Part shown: in pieces, positions 8,639-15,596 of the stretch
How the letters are laid out: each line of letters starts with the position of its first letter
Numbering within the stretch: the stretch's first letter is position 1
Origin: Flavobacterium aquidurense
GTDB taxonomy: Bacteria > Bacteroidota > Bacteroidia > Flavobacteriales > Flavobacteriaceae
DNA: 64,000 bases
Reading direction: 5' to 3'
Assembly (NCBI GenBank): GCA_900107365.1
Contig: FNPS01000009.1
Location: 230,253-294,252, forward strand
Made by a program: the position numbers and the translations under genes
Notes under the pieces: model-generated
Databases searched by the model: none
What the model was told of the DNA's origin: nothing
The model's input: only the letters and a program-made list of their open reading frames with translations

Positions 8639-9193
8639 TTAGTTAACAATATTTTTATAATTCTGTTCTTCTAATTTTCCAAATCGATAATAAGTTCTAA
8701 GTTCATCTGAAAACATTGTTATGTTTTCTGTTTTAGTCTGTAGAAAAAAATATTTTTGACATTCTCCACCTTTTTTATATATCTCAATATAATTTTTAAC
8801 GCCATTTGATTTTTTACGTTCCCAAGCTTTTATATTACCATTAAATTTTCCGAGAAAATAAATACTTAAAATGCTTATTTTTTCAATATCGTAAATTGTG
8901 TAAACATCAAGATTACAAGTAATTTTATCGTTATCTATAATCAGGTAACCACTATATTCTCCATTTGTGGTTTCACAAATAAAAAAATTGCTTATCATAA
9001 AAAAAAGTGAATATAGAAAAGTAATGATTACAAAAACAAATCCAAATAATTCTAGATTCTCTTCATTTGAAGGAAAGTTAGATTTTGTAGAATAGATTAA
9101 AAACACAATTGAAAATAAAAGCAATAGAATTAGTAAACGCTTATCAATCTTAAAAGAGTTGTTTGGAGTGTATATTCTGAGTTTCTTTTCCAT
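8639..9193 (-). CDS. Cassette gene: small membrane protein
   Basis: 184 aa with two hydrophobic helices (about residues 20-36 and 47-70) and a mostly polar C-terminal domain of about 110 residues rich in Tyr, Lys and Ile. No family recognised. The helices are close together, so the C-terminal domain is probably on the same side as the N-terminus, which starts with MEKKLRIYTP. This unit has the longest leader in the array (71 nt between core and ATG), so a promoter of its own is possible here. Confidence 0.7.
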   Translation of the reverse strand: MEKKLRIYTPNNSFKIDKRLLILLLLFSIVFLIYSTKSNFPSNEENLELFGFVFVIITFLYSLFFMISNFFICETTNGEYSGYLIIDNDKITCNLDVYTIYDIEKISILSIYFLGKFNGNIKAWERKKSNGVKNYIEIYKKGGECQKYFFLQTKTENITMFSDELRTYYRFGKLEEQNYKNIVN

Positions 9194-9264
9194 TAGTGTT
9201 TTTAAAATTCAAAGTAGGCTTTGAGTTATGAATAGCTGAATTTTCTAGTTTTCCGTGGCATTAT

Positions 9265-9396
9265 CGCTAACGTTCTGGCACTACAGCGGGTTTGGGACTA
9301 AATTAAGCCCATTCTTCGGATTTGCCAAATCTTCCAAATACAAAACCATCTTTCCATTAAGCGAAATGCCCAAATCCGCTGTAGTGGCTGTTAGGC
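9265..9396 (-). repeat. attC-like repeat 12
   Basis: Arms CACTACAGCGGGTTTGGG and CCAAATCCGCTGTAGTG pair with only a G-T wobble. The CA/TG pair at the arm base replaces the TA/TA pair of repeat 1. Left core CGCTAAC (9265-9271); right core GTTAGGC (9390-9396) pairs with GCCTAAC at 9877-9883 and fits GTTRRRY. Confidence 0.85.
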
Positions 9397-9403
9397 GACG
9401 TTT

Positions 9404-9853
9404 TTATTTCCAGAATTGCCAAGGTTTTTTGTTACTCTTTTTCTGCCACTCTTTAAAGCGTTTATCTATTACAAACCCTATTTTTTCGTAGTTTTCCCAA
9501 CTGTTTTCATATTCATAAATACTATCTTGATTTGAATCTAAATTGTTTGCATAATCGCCAAAATATTTGTCAGATGAATAATAATCTTCGGTAAATTTTA
9601 GTCCTATTTCATTCAAATCTTCTGCCCAAAACTTTCCATCACAACATTTAATCAGGAAATCACGACCAGTAATTTTTTTGGCTTTTACATCTTCTAATAA
9701 GCTTGCAGATTCCGTCAAGTGAATCTCGCCAATTAAATTGTTTTCGATAATCCAATTTAAATACATTCCGATATGAGTTCCTCCATTTTCAAGAGGAACA
9801 TTTTCGGGAAAATCTTCTGTTTGATGCCAATCTATTCTGTCTATACTTGCCAT
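9404..9853 (-). CDS. Cassette gene: conserved protein of the 'THIGMYLNW' (DUF7832-like) family
   Basis: 149 aa, soluble. It contains DWHQTEDFPENVPLENGGTH then IGMYLNWIIENNLIGE, KKITGRDFLIKCCDGKF, a YYSSDKYFGDYANNL segment and a C-terminal NSWENYEKIGFVIDKRFKEW. This combination is that of a conserved family I recognise as DUF7832-like, function unproven. Members are small cytoplasmic proteins, often in variable gene neighbourhoods that also hold immunity-type genes; a role in immunity here is only a guess. Confidence 0.7.
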   Translation of the reverse strand: MASIDRIDWHQTEDFPENVPLENGGTHIGMYLNWIIENNLIGEIHLTESASLLEDVKAKKITGRDFLIKCCDGKFWAEDLNEIGLKFTEDYYSSDKYFGDYANNLDSNQDSIYEYENSWENYEKIGFVIDKRFKEWQKKSNKKPWQFWK

Positions 9854-9876
9854 TTATGATGGTTGTGTTAAATGTT

Positions 9877-10010
9877 GCCTAACGTCTTGCTACTACAGCG
9901 GGTTTGGGACTAAATTAAGTCCTATTTTCGGATTAGCCAAATCATCCCAAGTACAAAACCATCTTTCCATTAAGCCCAATTGCCCAAATCCGTTGTAGTG
10001 GCTGTTAGCT
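9877..10010 (-). repeat. attC-like repeat 13 (nearest to the recombinase)
   Basis: Left core GCCTAAC (9877-9883). Right end GTTAGCTGTA (from 10004) pairs with TACAGCTAAC ending at 10616. The start of this copy reads AACGTCTTGC instead of AACGTTCTGG and is the most diverged of the type-1 copies. Confidence 0.85.
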
Positions 10011-10017
10011 GTAGCCA

Positions 10018-10581
10018 TTATCGGTATTCATATTTTACAATTTCCAAACGAAACTCCTTGAGTAATTTGTTGTAATTTTCAAGATTTTTTTTATCACTGT
10101 CGTAAACATCAATAACTAGGGTTGAATCAGTTTTAATCGCACCAAAATTCTGTCCAGCATTTCCAGGAAAATCTTCTTTAATCTTACTTTTAATAAGCTG
10201 TGATAAGTAAATATTAATTGCTTTTTTCTGTTTGTCGGCTAATTTTATTTCTTTGATTATATACGGTTGTTGAAATTCTGGCTTTCCATACAACTCTCCA
10301 ATTTTATTACAATCTACTTTTGTTCTTTTATAATTGGCGTAGAATTGCTTGTCCTCTTTAGAAAATATTTCAAAACTTTCTTTATGTCCGCCCCATTCTC
10401 CACATTCATCAAAATTAGCGTAAAGAATTAATCTCGTTTTCGACCCAAAGGCACCAAGATCGGCTGGTCGAAAAAAATCTACATTGTCATTTTGGTTTAG
10501 TGTTACAGTATCATTTTTTTCCGTTTTCTTATTACAAGAAATCATCATAATTGTAAATAATAACAAAAGGATATTTTTCAT
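10018..10581 (-). CDS. Cassette gene (first position): hypothetical lipoprotein
   Basis: 187 aa. Lipobox MISC (Cys16), then a Lys/Glu/Asp/Thr linker. The mature part holds DECGEWGGHKESFEIFS and YDSDKKNLENYNKLLKEFRL and one further Cys (KVDCNK). No family recognised. As the unit next to the attI-like site it would be the most recently inserted cassette and the first to be transcribed from any promoter in the recombinase region. The ATG is 28 nt inside the core at 10610-10616. Confidence 0.75.
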   Translation of the reverse strand: MKNILLLLFTIMMISCNKKTEKNDTVTLNQNDNVDFFRPADLGAFGSKTRLILYANFDECGEWGGHKESFEIFSKEDKQFYANYKRTKVDCNKIGELYGKPEFQQPYIIKEIKLADKQKKAINIYLSQLIKSKIKEDFPGNAGQNFGAIKTDSTLVIDVYDSDKKNLENYNKLLKEFRLEIVKYEYR

Positions 10582-10609
10582 TTTAGTTTCTTGATTTGTG
10601 GATGGTTAC

Positions 10610-10690
10610 AGCTAACTTGTATATATGTCTGACTACGTCCGACTTATCTACCCCAAATTGGGTCGCTATGTCTGACAATTGTCAGTATTA
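10610..10690 (-). other. attI-like site
   Basis: The array ends here: core AGCTAAC (10610-10616) is present but the conserved repeat body is not. Instead there are two direct repeats of TATGTCTGAC (10624-10633 and 10667-10676), a palindrome CCCAAATTGGG (10652-10662), the related GTCCGAC (10637-10643) and CTGACAATTGTCAG (10672-10685). Paired direct repeats beside a lone core are the layout of attI in known integrons. Position between recombinase stop and first cassette supports the call. Direct proof is lacking. Confidence 0.65.
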
Positions 10691-10717
10691 TTTCTTTTCA
10701 AAAATAGGATTTTTATT

Positions 10718-11762
10718 TCATAAATCATCAAACGGACTTTTTATTTGTTGAATACTTTTCGTACTAACATGGGTGTAAATTTCGGTAGTTTTACTACTTT
10801 GATGGCCTAATAATTCTTGAATATACCTTAAATCAGTTCCGCTTTCAAGTAAATGCGTAGCGAAGCTATGGCGCAACCAATGTAAACTTACAGGTTTTGT
10901 TATGGCAACTTTTTTGAGTGCTTGTTTTAATACACTTTGCAAACTTTTTTCTGAATAGGGCTCACCAGGATTTGCACCTTCAAACAAATAGGTTGTGGGT
11001 TTAAATAAGACATAGTATTCCCGAAGCATTTCTAAAATTTTAGGAGATAAAGGTGTAATTCTGTCTTTTTTTCCTTTGGAGTTTTTTAAGCAATACAATA
11101 TTTCTTTTAGAATCGATATGAACAGGTCTAAGCGCTAATAATTCACCACAGCGCAAGCCACAACTGTATATCAGCGAAAGCATCATTTTGTGTTTGATGT
11201 TACTATGGGCATTCAAAATCAATTTGACTTCTTCTTTGCTCAAAACATTAGGTAGGGTTTTGGCATTTTTGGGACGATGAATTTTATCCACTATCATCTT
11301 GGTTTCTCGAATGGTTTGAAAAAACAATTTAACAGCATTAACGATTTGGTTTTGATAAGAGGCCGAAAGATTATTTTTTAAGATATACTCGTTATTATAT
11401 ACAATCACATCTTCGTTGGTAATTTCGGCAACCGCTTTCTCCCGGTAGAAAACCAAAAAAGATTTCAGGGCTTCGCTGTAAGTCGTAACAGTGTTTTCGC
11501 TGTAACGTTTGGAACGCAGTATTTGTTTGAATTTTTCGATTTGCTCAATGCCGTCTTCTGATGGTAATGAATAAGAGGGAGGTGCCAAATGAAATCGCTC
11601 TCTATTTTCAACCGTATCAGGAAGGTGCCCAACTCCCAAACTTTGACTCCAGCGAGAACCTGTTAGCTTTTTTATTCGAACTATTAATTCGGTGTTTTTC
11701 TCAAAATAAACTGCTATTCGCTTTTCTTTTTTATACGTGATAATTTTGGCTTCCCAATTCAT
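10718..11762 (-). pseudogene. Integron-like tyrosine recombinase, one-base frameshift
   Basis: About 347 aa if the frames are joined: residues 1-229 from ATG 11762 and the remainder in the +1 frame down to 10718. A SAM-like core-binding domain (EKFKQILRSKRYSENTVTTY) is followed by a catalytic domain with YSCGLRCGEL (first Arg), KGKKDR (Lys), LHWLRHSFATHLL (HxxR), LLGHQSSKTT (His) and EIYTHVS (Tyr nucleophile). The end SPFDDL resembles the SPLDAL end of integron integrases, yet I do not see the extra 16-20 residues (IntI patch) between Lys and HxxR. The frame changes at a six-A run (T-run 11082-11087); five A would restore LLKNSKGKKDR. Unlike most integrons the gene points toward the cassettes. 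Confidence 0.8.
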
Positions 11763-12017
11763 ACTTATGCAATTTAACTACTAAAATAATAAATTAAGAT
11801 CAATCTCAAAATGAGTATAAAGACAAAAGAAGAGTAATAAAATAAGCTGAATTTTGGTAGATCGTGCAATTATCAATTCCCTTCAAAGTTTTATATTTTA
11901 ATCATCGAAGAGTTTAATTTTTCTTCACACATATTATGGTAATCTTTCACTATTAAAATTAGGTAATCAAACGGCTCTTTATTCTTCTTAATCTTATTTA
12001 ATTTCGTCACAAAGTTC
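11763..12017. other. Intergenic region upstream of the recombinase
   Basis: AT-rich and without any convincing ORF. It must hold the recombinase promoter, but I see no clean TTTG / TAnnTTTG pair. Confidence 0.4.
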
Positions 12018-12115
12018 GGGAATCGCCTGCGGGCGCTAGCAAAAAATTCCCCCATAAATGCAGGAAAAAATTCCTGCTTTATTGCGTTGCTTTTTGCGCT
12101 TGCTGAGCGATTCCC
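12018..12115. repeat. 98-bp nested palindrome
   Basis: Outer arms start GGGAATCGC and end GCGATTCCC; both continue into GGGCGC / GCGCTTGC and an AAAAA / TTTTT pair. Inside is a second hairpin, GCAGGAA (12060-12066) with TTCCTGC (12071-12077). The GC-rich arms stand out against the AT-rich surroundings. It could be a non-autonomous mobile palindrome or a protein-binding or cruciform site just upstream of the RadC-like gene. Confidence 0.7.
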
Positions 12116-12152
12116 AGCGAATATTCCATAATTAATATAAAATATAGAAACT

Positions 12153-12617
12153 ATGGAAACTTTAAATCAAAACTGGCAGACTGTATCTGAAATTGAACTG
12201 ATCTACAAAACAAAAGTAAAAAACTCTGAAAGACCACAAATCAAATCTTCAAAAGATGCATATATACTAATGCTTTCAGCTTGGGATTATAATAAAATAG
12301 AATTCTTCGAGCAGTTCAAAGTATTGCTTTTGAATCACGCTCATAAAGCACTTGGTATTTACGAAATTTCTTCTGGAGGAATTGCAGGAACTGTTGTAGA
12401 TCTTAGATTAATATTCTCGGCAGCTCTGAAGGCAAATGCCACATCTTTGATGATGATCCACAATCATCCTTCAGGAAACCTAACAGCCTCTGAAGCCGAT
12501 AAACAGATAACTCGAAAAGTAAAAGAAGCAGGAAGGCTCCTTGATATCACCTTACTGGATTCATTAATTATAACTTCCGAATCCTACTACTCCTTTGCTG
12601 ATGAAGGCGCTTTATAA
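12153..12617 (+). CDS. radC: RadC-like JAB/MPN domain protein
   Basis: 154 aa. The JAMM metal-binding signature is HNHPSGNLTASEAD (about residues 103-116) with an upstream Glu (YEISSGG), and the end LDSLIITSESYYSFADEGAL is typical of the family. This is the short form without the N-terminal helix-hairpin-helix of chromosomal RadC. Such short RadC proteins are frequent on mobile and integrated elements of Bacteroidota; the reaction is not settled. It is the only plus-strand gene near the array and marks its right border. An A-rich leader precedes the ATG. Confidence 0.85.
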   Translation: METLNQNWQTVSEIELIYKTKVKNSERPQIKSSKDAYILMLSAWDYNKIEFFEQFKVLLLNHAHKALGIYEISSGGIAGTVVDLRLIFSAALKANATSLMMIHNHPSGNLTASEADKQITRKVKEAGRLLDITLLDSLIITSESYYSFADEGAL

Positions 12618-12736
12618 GCGCCTTTTTAACTAATTTTATATCCAAAAAAGTTAAAGATTATCCTATGTATATTTTTAAGATGCAAGTGCAATAATCATAT
12701 AGTAATCTTCAATAAAATGGTTAGATAATTGAATGC

Positions 12737-12786
12737 TTCCCGCTACTAAGACAAAGCTTCAGAGAAATCTGGAGCTTTTTGTTTTA
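12737..12786 (+). repeat. tRNA-Gly-like 3' end with terminator, copy 1
   Basis: TTCCCGCTACTA resembles the acceptor 3' strand of a bacterial tRNA-Gly (GCGGGAA partner). It is followed by the hairpin AAAGCTTCAGA-gaaa-TCTGGAGCTTT (12753-12778) and a T-run. The rest of the tRNA is absent. Such leftover tRNA ends commonly mark integration sites of tyrosine recombinases. Confidence 0.45.
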
Positions 12787-12822
12787 ATTTACAGCTCGCC
12801 GGCTTATATCTGCCGCGGCGGA

Positions 12823-12888
12823 CACAGGTTCGAGTACTGTTCCCGCTACAACGAGAAAAGCTTCAGAGAAATCTAGAGTTTTTTTTTG
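12823..12888 (+). repeat. tRNA-Gly-like 3' end with terminator, copy 2
   Basis: A T-arm-like ACAGGTTCGAGTACTGT runs into TTCCCGCTACA, then a near-copy of the first terminator (AAAGCTTCAGAGAAATCTAGAG and a long T-run). The copy has more tRNA sequence than copy 1 but no D or anticodon arm, so it is not a functional tRNA. Confidence 0.45.
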
Positions 12889-12986
12889 TTTTTGACTATT
12901 TCTTTATAATGCTCTTTGTTAACATCACTTTTCTTATCCTAAAATTAGGAATAGAACTATTTTAACTGATTTATTCATTTCTTAAA

Positions 12987-14177
12987 TTAAATTTTCAGAC
13001 TATTAAATAAGTCAATAAGCTTATCGTCAGATGGTTTAGGTGCATAGGCATTGACAATATTACCGGCAGGATCTATGAGAATAAAAGTTGGGACAGAAAA
13101 TACGCCATACGCTTTAAGAAATTGTGATTCCCATTCGTTTTCTGCTAATAATTGAATCCCTCCTAATTGTTTTTCGGTTACAAATTTGCTCCATTTCTCT
13201 TGATCTTTTTGTGCATCTATTGAAATGCTTACAAATTCGATGTTCTTTCCTTTGTGTTGTTCTTCTATTTTTTGAAGAAACGGAATTTGTTCACGACAAG
13301 GTCCACACCATGTTGCCCAAAGATAGATGTATATATATTTCCCATTTAGACTCTCTAAGGTTGTTTTCCCTCCTTTTTGGTTTTCATAATCAAATTTAGG
13401 AGAAGGACTTCCAGGTTTTAAGGCATCGGCTACCAAAAATTGTGTAGTGAGTTTTTCTTTTATTTTTGGGTCGGTTACAATGGATGAAAATTCGTGGTAT
13501 ATTATTTCATAGTTTGAGTTTCTAATATTAACATCTGCGACTGAATATTTAATTAAGTGATTTCTAATACTTGGACTTCTAAGAGCCTTGATTTCCGGTA
13601 TAGCATTCTTTGCACTAATGAAATACTCGGTACTATCTATTTTAATATTTTGGTAGAATTTAATTATTACCAATTCTTGATAATCAGTTGAAAACAAGAA
13701 ATCAGAATTGTTGTCTAAATCAATTGTTTCATCAAATTTAGGATAAGTTTCAGAGACTTGGAATCCAGATACTTTTCCATAATACCAATGATCATTTTTA
13801 TAAGAAAGCAAACGCTTTTGTTCTAGAAAATGAATGTTCCTGGCTTCTTTTTCTTTGAAATTTTTATCAGTAAATTTTGTTTTGTTGTAGAGAGCTAAAA
13901 TGGAACTTAAAATGGTTGATAAAATGCTGATATAAAATATTGGGTTTACAAATAATTCTTTTGTTTTTGGTTTTAGAACAAACCCATATATAAGAGAGAT
14001 AAAGACATATATTGAACAATTTAAAATTATTAATTGTAATAGCTTATTACCAAAATTAAGTTTACTACTTAACCAATAAAAAAAGAATATCATAAATACA
14101 AAATAATAAATAAATCTCATAACCCCTAGAAACAAAGCTCCTTCACTCAAACTCCTAATTCCGTAAAAATCTTTCAT
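12987..14177 (-). CDS. Membrane-anchored TlpA/ResA-like thioredoxin
   Basis: 396 aa from this ATG. Three hydrophobic helices (about residues 12-37, 47-66 and 77-93) are followed by a periplasmic region and a C-terminal thioredoxin domain. The redox motif is WATWCGPCREQ (about residue 290), with VPTFILIDPAGN as the cis-Pro strand. TlpA-type proteins reduce or exchange disulfides in the cell envelope. The upstream in-frame sequence encodes more of the first helix (DYLFANYITNTILSILISSS), and ATG 14276-14278 would join it if one A were added to the five-A run beside it (MKKLFKDYLF). The original gene is probably 12987-14278 with a one-base deletion. Confidence 0.8.
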   Translation of the reverse strand: MKDFYGIRSLSEGALFLGVMRFIYYFVFMIFFFYWLSSKLNFGNKLLQLIILNCSIYVFISLIYGFVLKPKTKELFVNPIFYISILSTILSSILALYNKTKFTDKNFKEKEARNIHFLEQKRLLSYKNDHWYYGKVSGFQVSETYPKFDETIDLDNNSDFLFSTDYQELVIIKFYQNIKIDSTEYFISAKNAIPEIKALRSPSIRNHLIKYSVADVNIRNSNYEIIYHEFSSIVTDPKIKEKLTTQFLVADALKPGSPSPKFDYENQKGGKTTLESLNGKYIYIYLWATWCGPCREQIPFLQKIEEQHKGKNIEFVSISIDAQKDQEKWSKFVTEKQLGGIQLLAENEWESQFLKAYGVFSVPTFILIDPAGNIVNAYAPKPSDDKLIDLFNSLKI

Positions 14178-14393
14178 TATAAATTGTTGAAAAGCACCGT
14201 ATGAAGATGATATAAGAATACTTAAAATAGTATTAGTAATATAATTAGCAAATAAGTAATCTTTAAAAAGTTTTTCATAGTAAATTTATTTATATAATTG
14301 ATCTACACTTTTTGACCTATAAACAATTCTATGATCATAATTTAAAAAGTCCAACGGATTTTGTCCATTATTTAGGATTAAAATTCTAAGACA

Positions 14394-15476
14394 TTACTTC
14401 TTCAAAAGCAGAGCATCTTTAATTCCTTCAAAAGTAATTTTGATTGGTTTAATCGTTCCATCTTCATTAAAATACATTTTATCTATACAAACCTCACGAT
14501 GATTCCCATTATCAGTGCTTAACGGTCTTCTATGATACACAATATACCATTTATCTGTATTTGGAACATGTATTACAGAATTATGTCCTGCTCCTCTTGC
14601 AACTTTAACATCTTGCTGTAAAATTTTATCAATGCGTTTAAATGGTCCAATGGGAGAATCAGCGATAGCGTAGGAAACACTGTAATCCGGACCAGTCCAG
14701 TCTCCTTCTGACCACATCATATAATATTTGCTATTTCGTTTAAAAACATATGCTCCTTCAGCATAATTTTGAGGTGTAATTTCTTTGAATGTTTCTCCAT
14801 CATCAAATTTTTCAAGATGAAGAAAATCAGCACTCAATTTTACGATATTACAGTGTCCCCAACCTCCATAATACAAATAATTTTGCCCATTGTCATCTTT
14901 AAAAACAAATTGGTCAATTGGTTGCGCTCCGTTATGAAAACTGTCGATCAACGGCTTTCCAATAGCATCTTTAAATGGTCCTTGCGGTTGGTTTGAAACT
15001 GCTACACCAATTCCACCAATCTGACTGTTAGACTGTATATCATTAGCACTAAAAAACAAATAATATTTATTGTTAGAATGGATTATAGACGGCGCCCAAA
15101 CAGAATATGCAGCCCAGGAAACATTTTCTATGTCTAAGATATGCGAATGTTTCTTCCAAGTGACTAAATCTTTGGAAGAAAAAGCATTTAAAAACGTCTG
15201 TTTTAAGTATTGCTTATTAATTGTGTTTTTCTGAATTTGTATTTGTTTTTCTGAAATCTTTTGTGACACATCCGGAACTCCATAATCATCAGAATAAGTG
15301 GGATAAATCCAGTATTCATTTTCAAAAATTATCGCCTCGGGATCAGCATACCATCCTTCAAAAACAGGATTATTATTTTGCATCTTTTGAGTGGTTTTAT
15401 TTCCAATGTTTTGGGATTTGCAAGAGAATTGCAATCCTATGACTATCGAAAACAGTAATAAGTTATTCTTTTTCAT
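14394..15476 (-). CDS. GH43-type glycosidase, lipoprotein
   Basis: 360 aa. Lipobox QFSC (Cys19) puts it on the cell surface or periplasm. The five-bladed beta-propeller family GH43 is indicated by the catalytic-base strand WYADPEAIIFENEYWIYPTY, the pKa-modulator region QPIDQFVFKDDNGQNYLYYG and the acid strand NYAEGAYVFKRNSKYYMMWS. Family GH43 removes arabinose or xylose from xylan, arabinan or arabinoxylan. A long insert (KQIQIQKNTINKQYLKQTF) is unusual. It sits downstream of the LacI regulator and xylA on the same strand, so a role in releasing pentose is likely. Confidence 0.85.
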   Translation of the reverse strand: MKKNNLLLFSIVIGLQFSCKSQNIGNKTTQKMQNNNPVFEGWYADPEAIIFENEYWIYPTYSDDYGVPDVSQKISEKQIQIQKNTINKQYLKQTFLNAFSSKDLVTWKKHSHILDIENVSWAAYSVWAPSIIHSNNKYYLFFSANDIQSNSQIGGIGVAVSNQPQGPFKDAIGKPLIDSFHNGAQPIDQFVFKDDNGQNYLYYGGWGHCNIVKLSADFLHLEKFDDGETFKEITPQNYAEGAYVFKRNSKYYMMWSEGDWTGPDYSVSYAIADSPIGPFKRIDKILQQDVKVARGAGHNSVIHVPNTDKWYIVYHRRPLSTDNGNHREVCIDKMYFNEDGTIKPIKITFEGIKDALLLKK

Positions 15477-15596
15477 TTTCTATTTTACGTTAAACTTCAA
15501 ATAATACAAGAAGCTTTTTTATTAGTTAATTTGCTGTTTTTCCACTTCACTTTCTAAGAAACTGTAGACTATATAATCATTGCTAAATTTTTATCT

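Larger units (their letters stand above)
22..11762 (-). mobile_element. Integron-like gene cassette array with tyrosine recombinase
   Basis: Thirteen copies of a 131-134 bp repeat separate thirteen minus-strand genes. Beside the last copy sit an attI-like segment and a tyrosine recombinase gene. Each repeat starts with a core ending in AAC, then an arm such as TACTACAGCGGGTTTGGG, a roughly 75-nt centre containing GGATTTGCCAAATC, the complementary arm, and GTT. Bases just after GTT at one end of a gene unit are complementary to bases just before AAC at the unit's other end, as expected if each unit once closed into a circle with one continuous hairpin. Read from the recombinase, every unit is gene then repeat, the order of integron cassettes. 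Repeat size and uniformity resemble chromosomal integron repeats (known family feature). That the recombinase mobilises these units is inference. The array continues past the left window edge. Confidence 0.85.
12618..12986. other. Intergenic region with two tRNA-like 3' ends
   Basis: No ORF is supported. The stretch holds two copies of a tRNA-like 3' end each followed by the same hairpin terminator (described separately), and nothing else that I can name. Confidence 0.5.

Noticed and set aside
22..10010. CRISPR array
   Set aside because: The repeats are over 130 bp, palindromic and separated by whole genes of 0.4-1.6 kb; no spacer-like spacing and no cas genes.
22..10010. Simple REP/BIME repeat expansion between ordinary genes
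   Set aside because: It does not explain unit-specific complementary ends, uniform gene orientation, or the recombinase with a lone core at one end.
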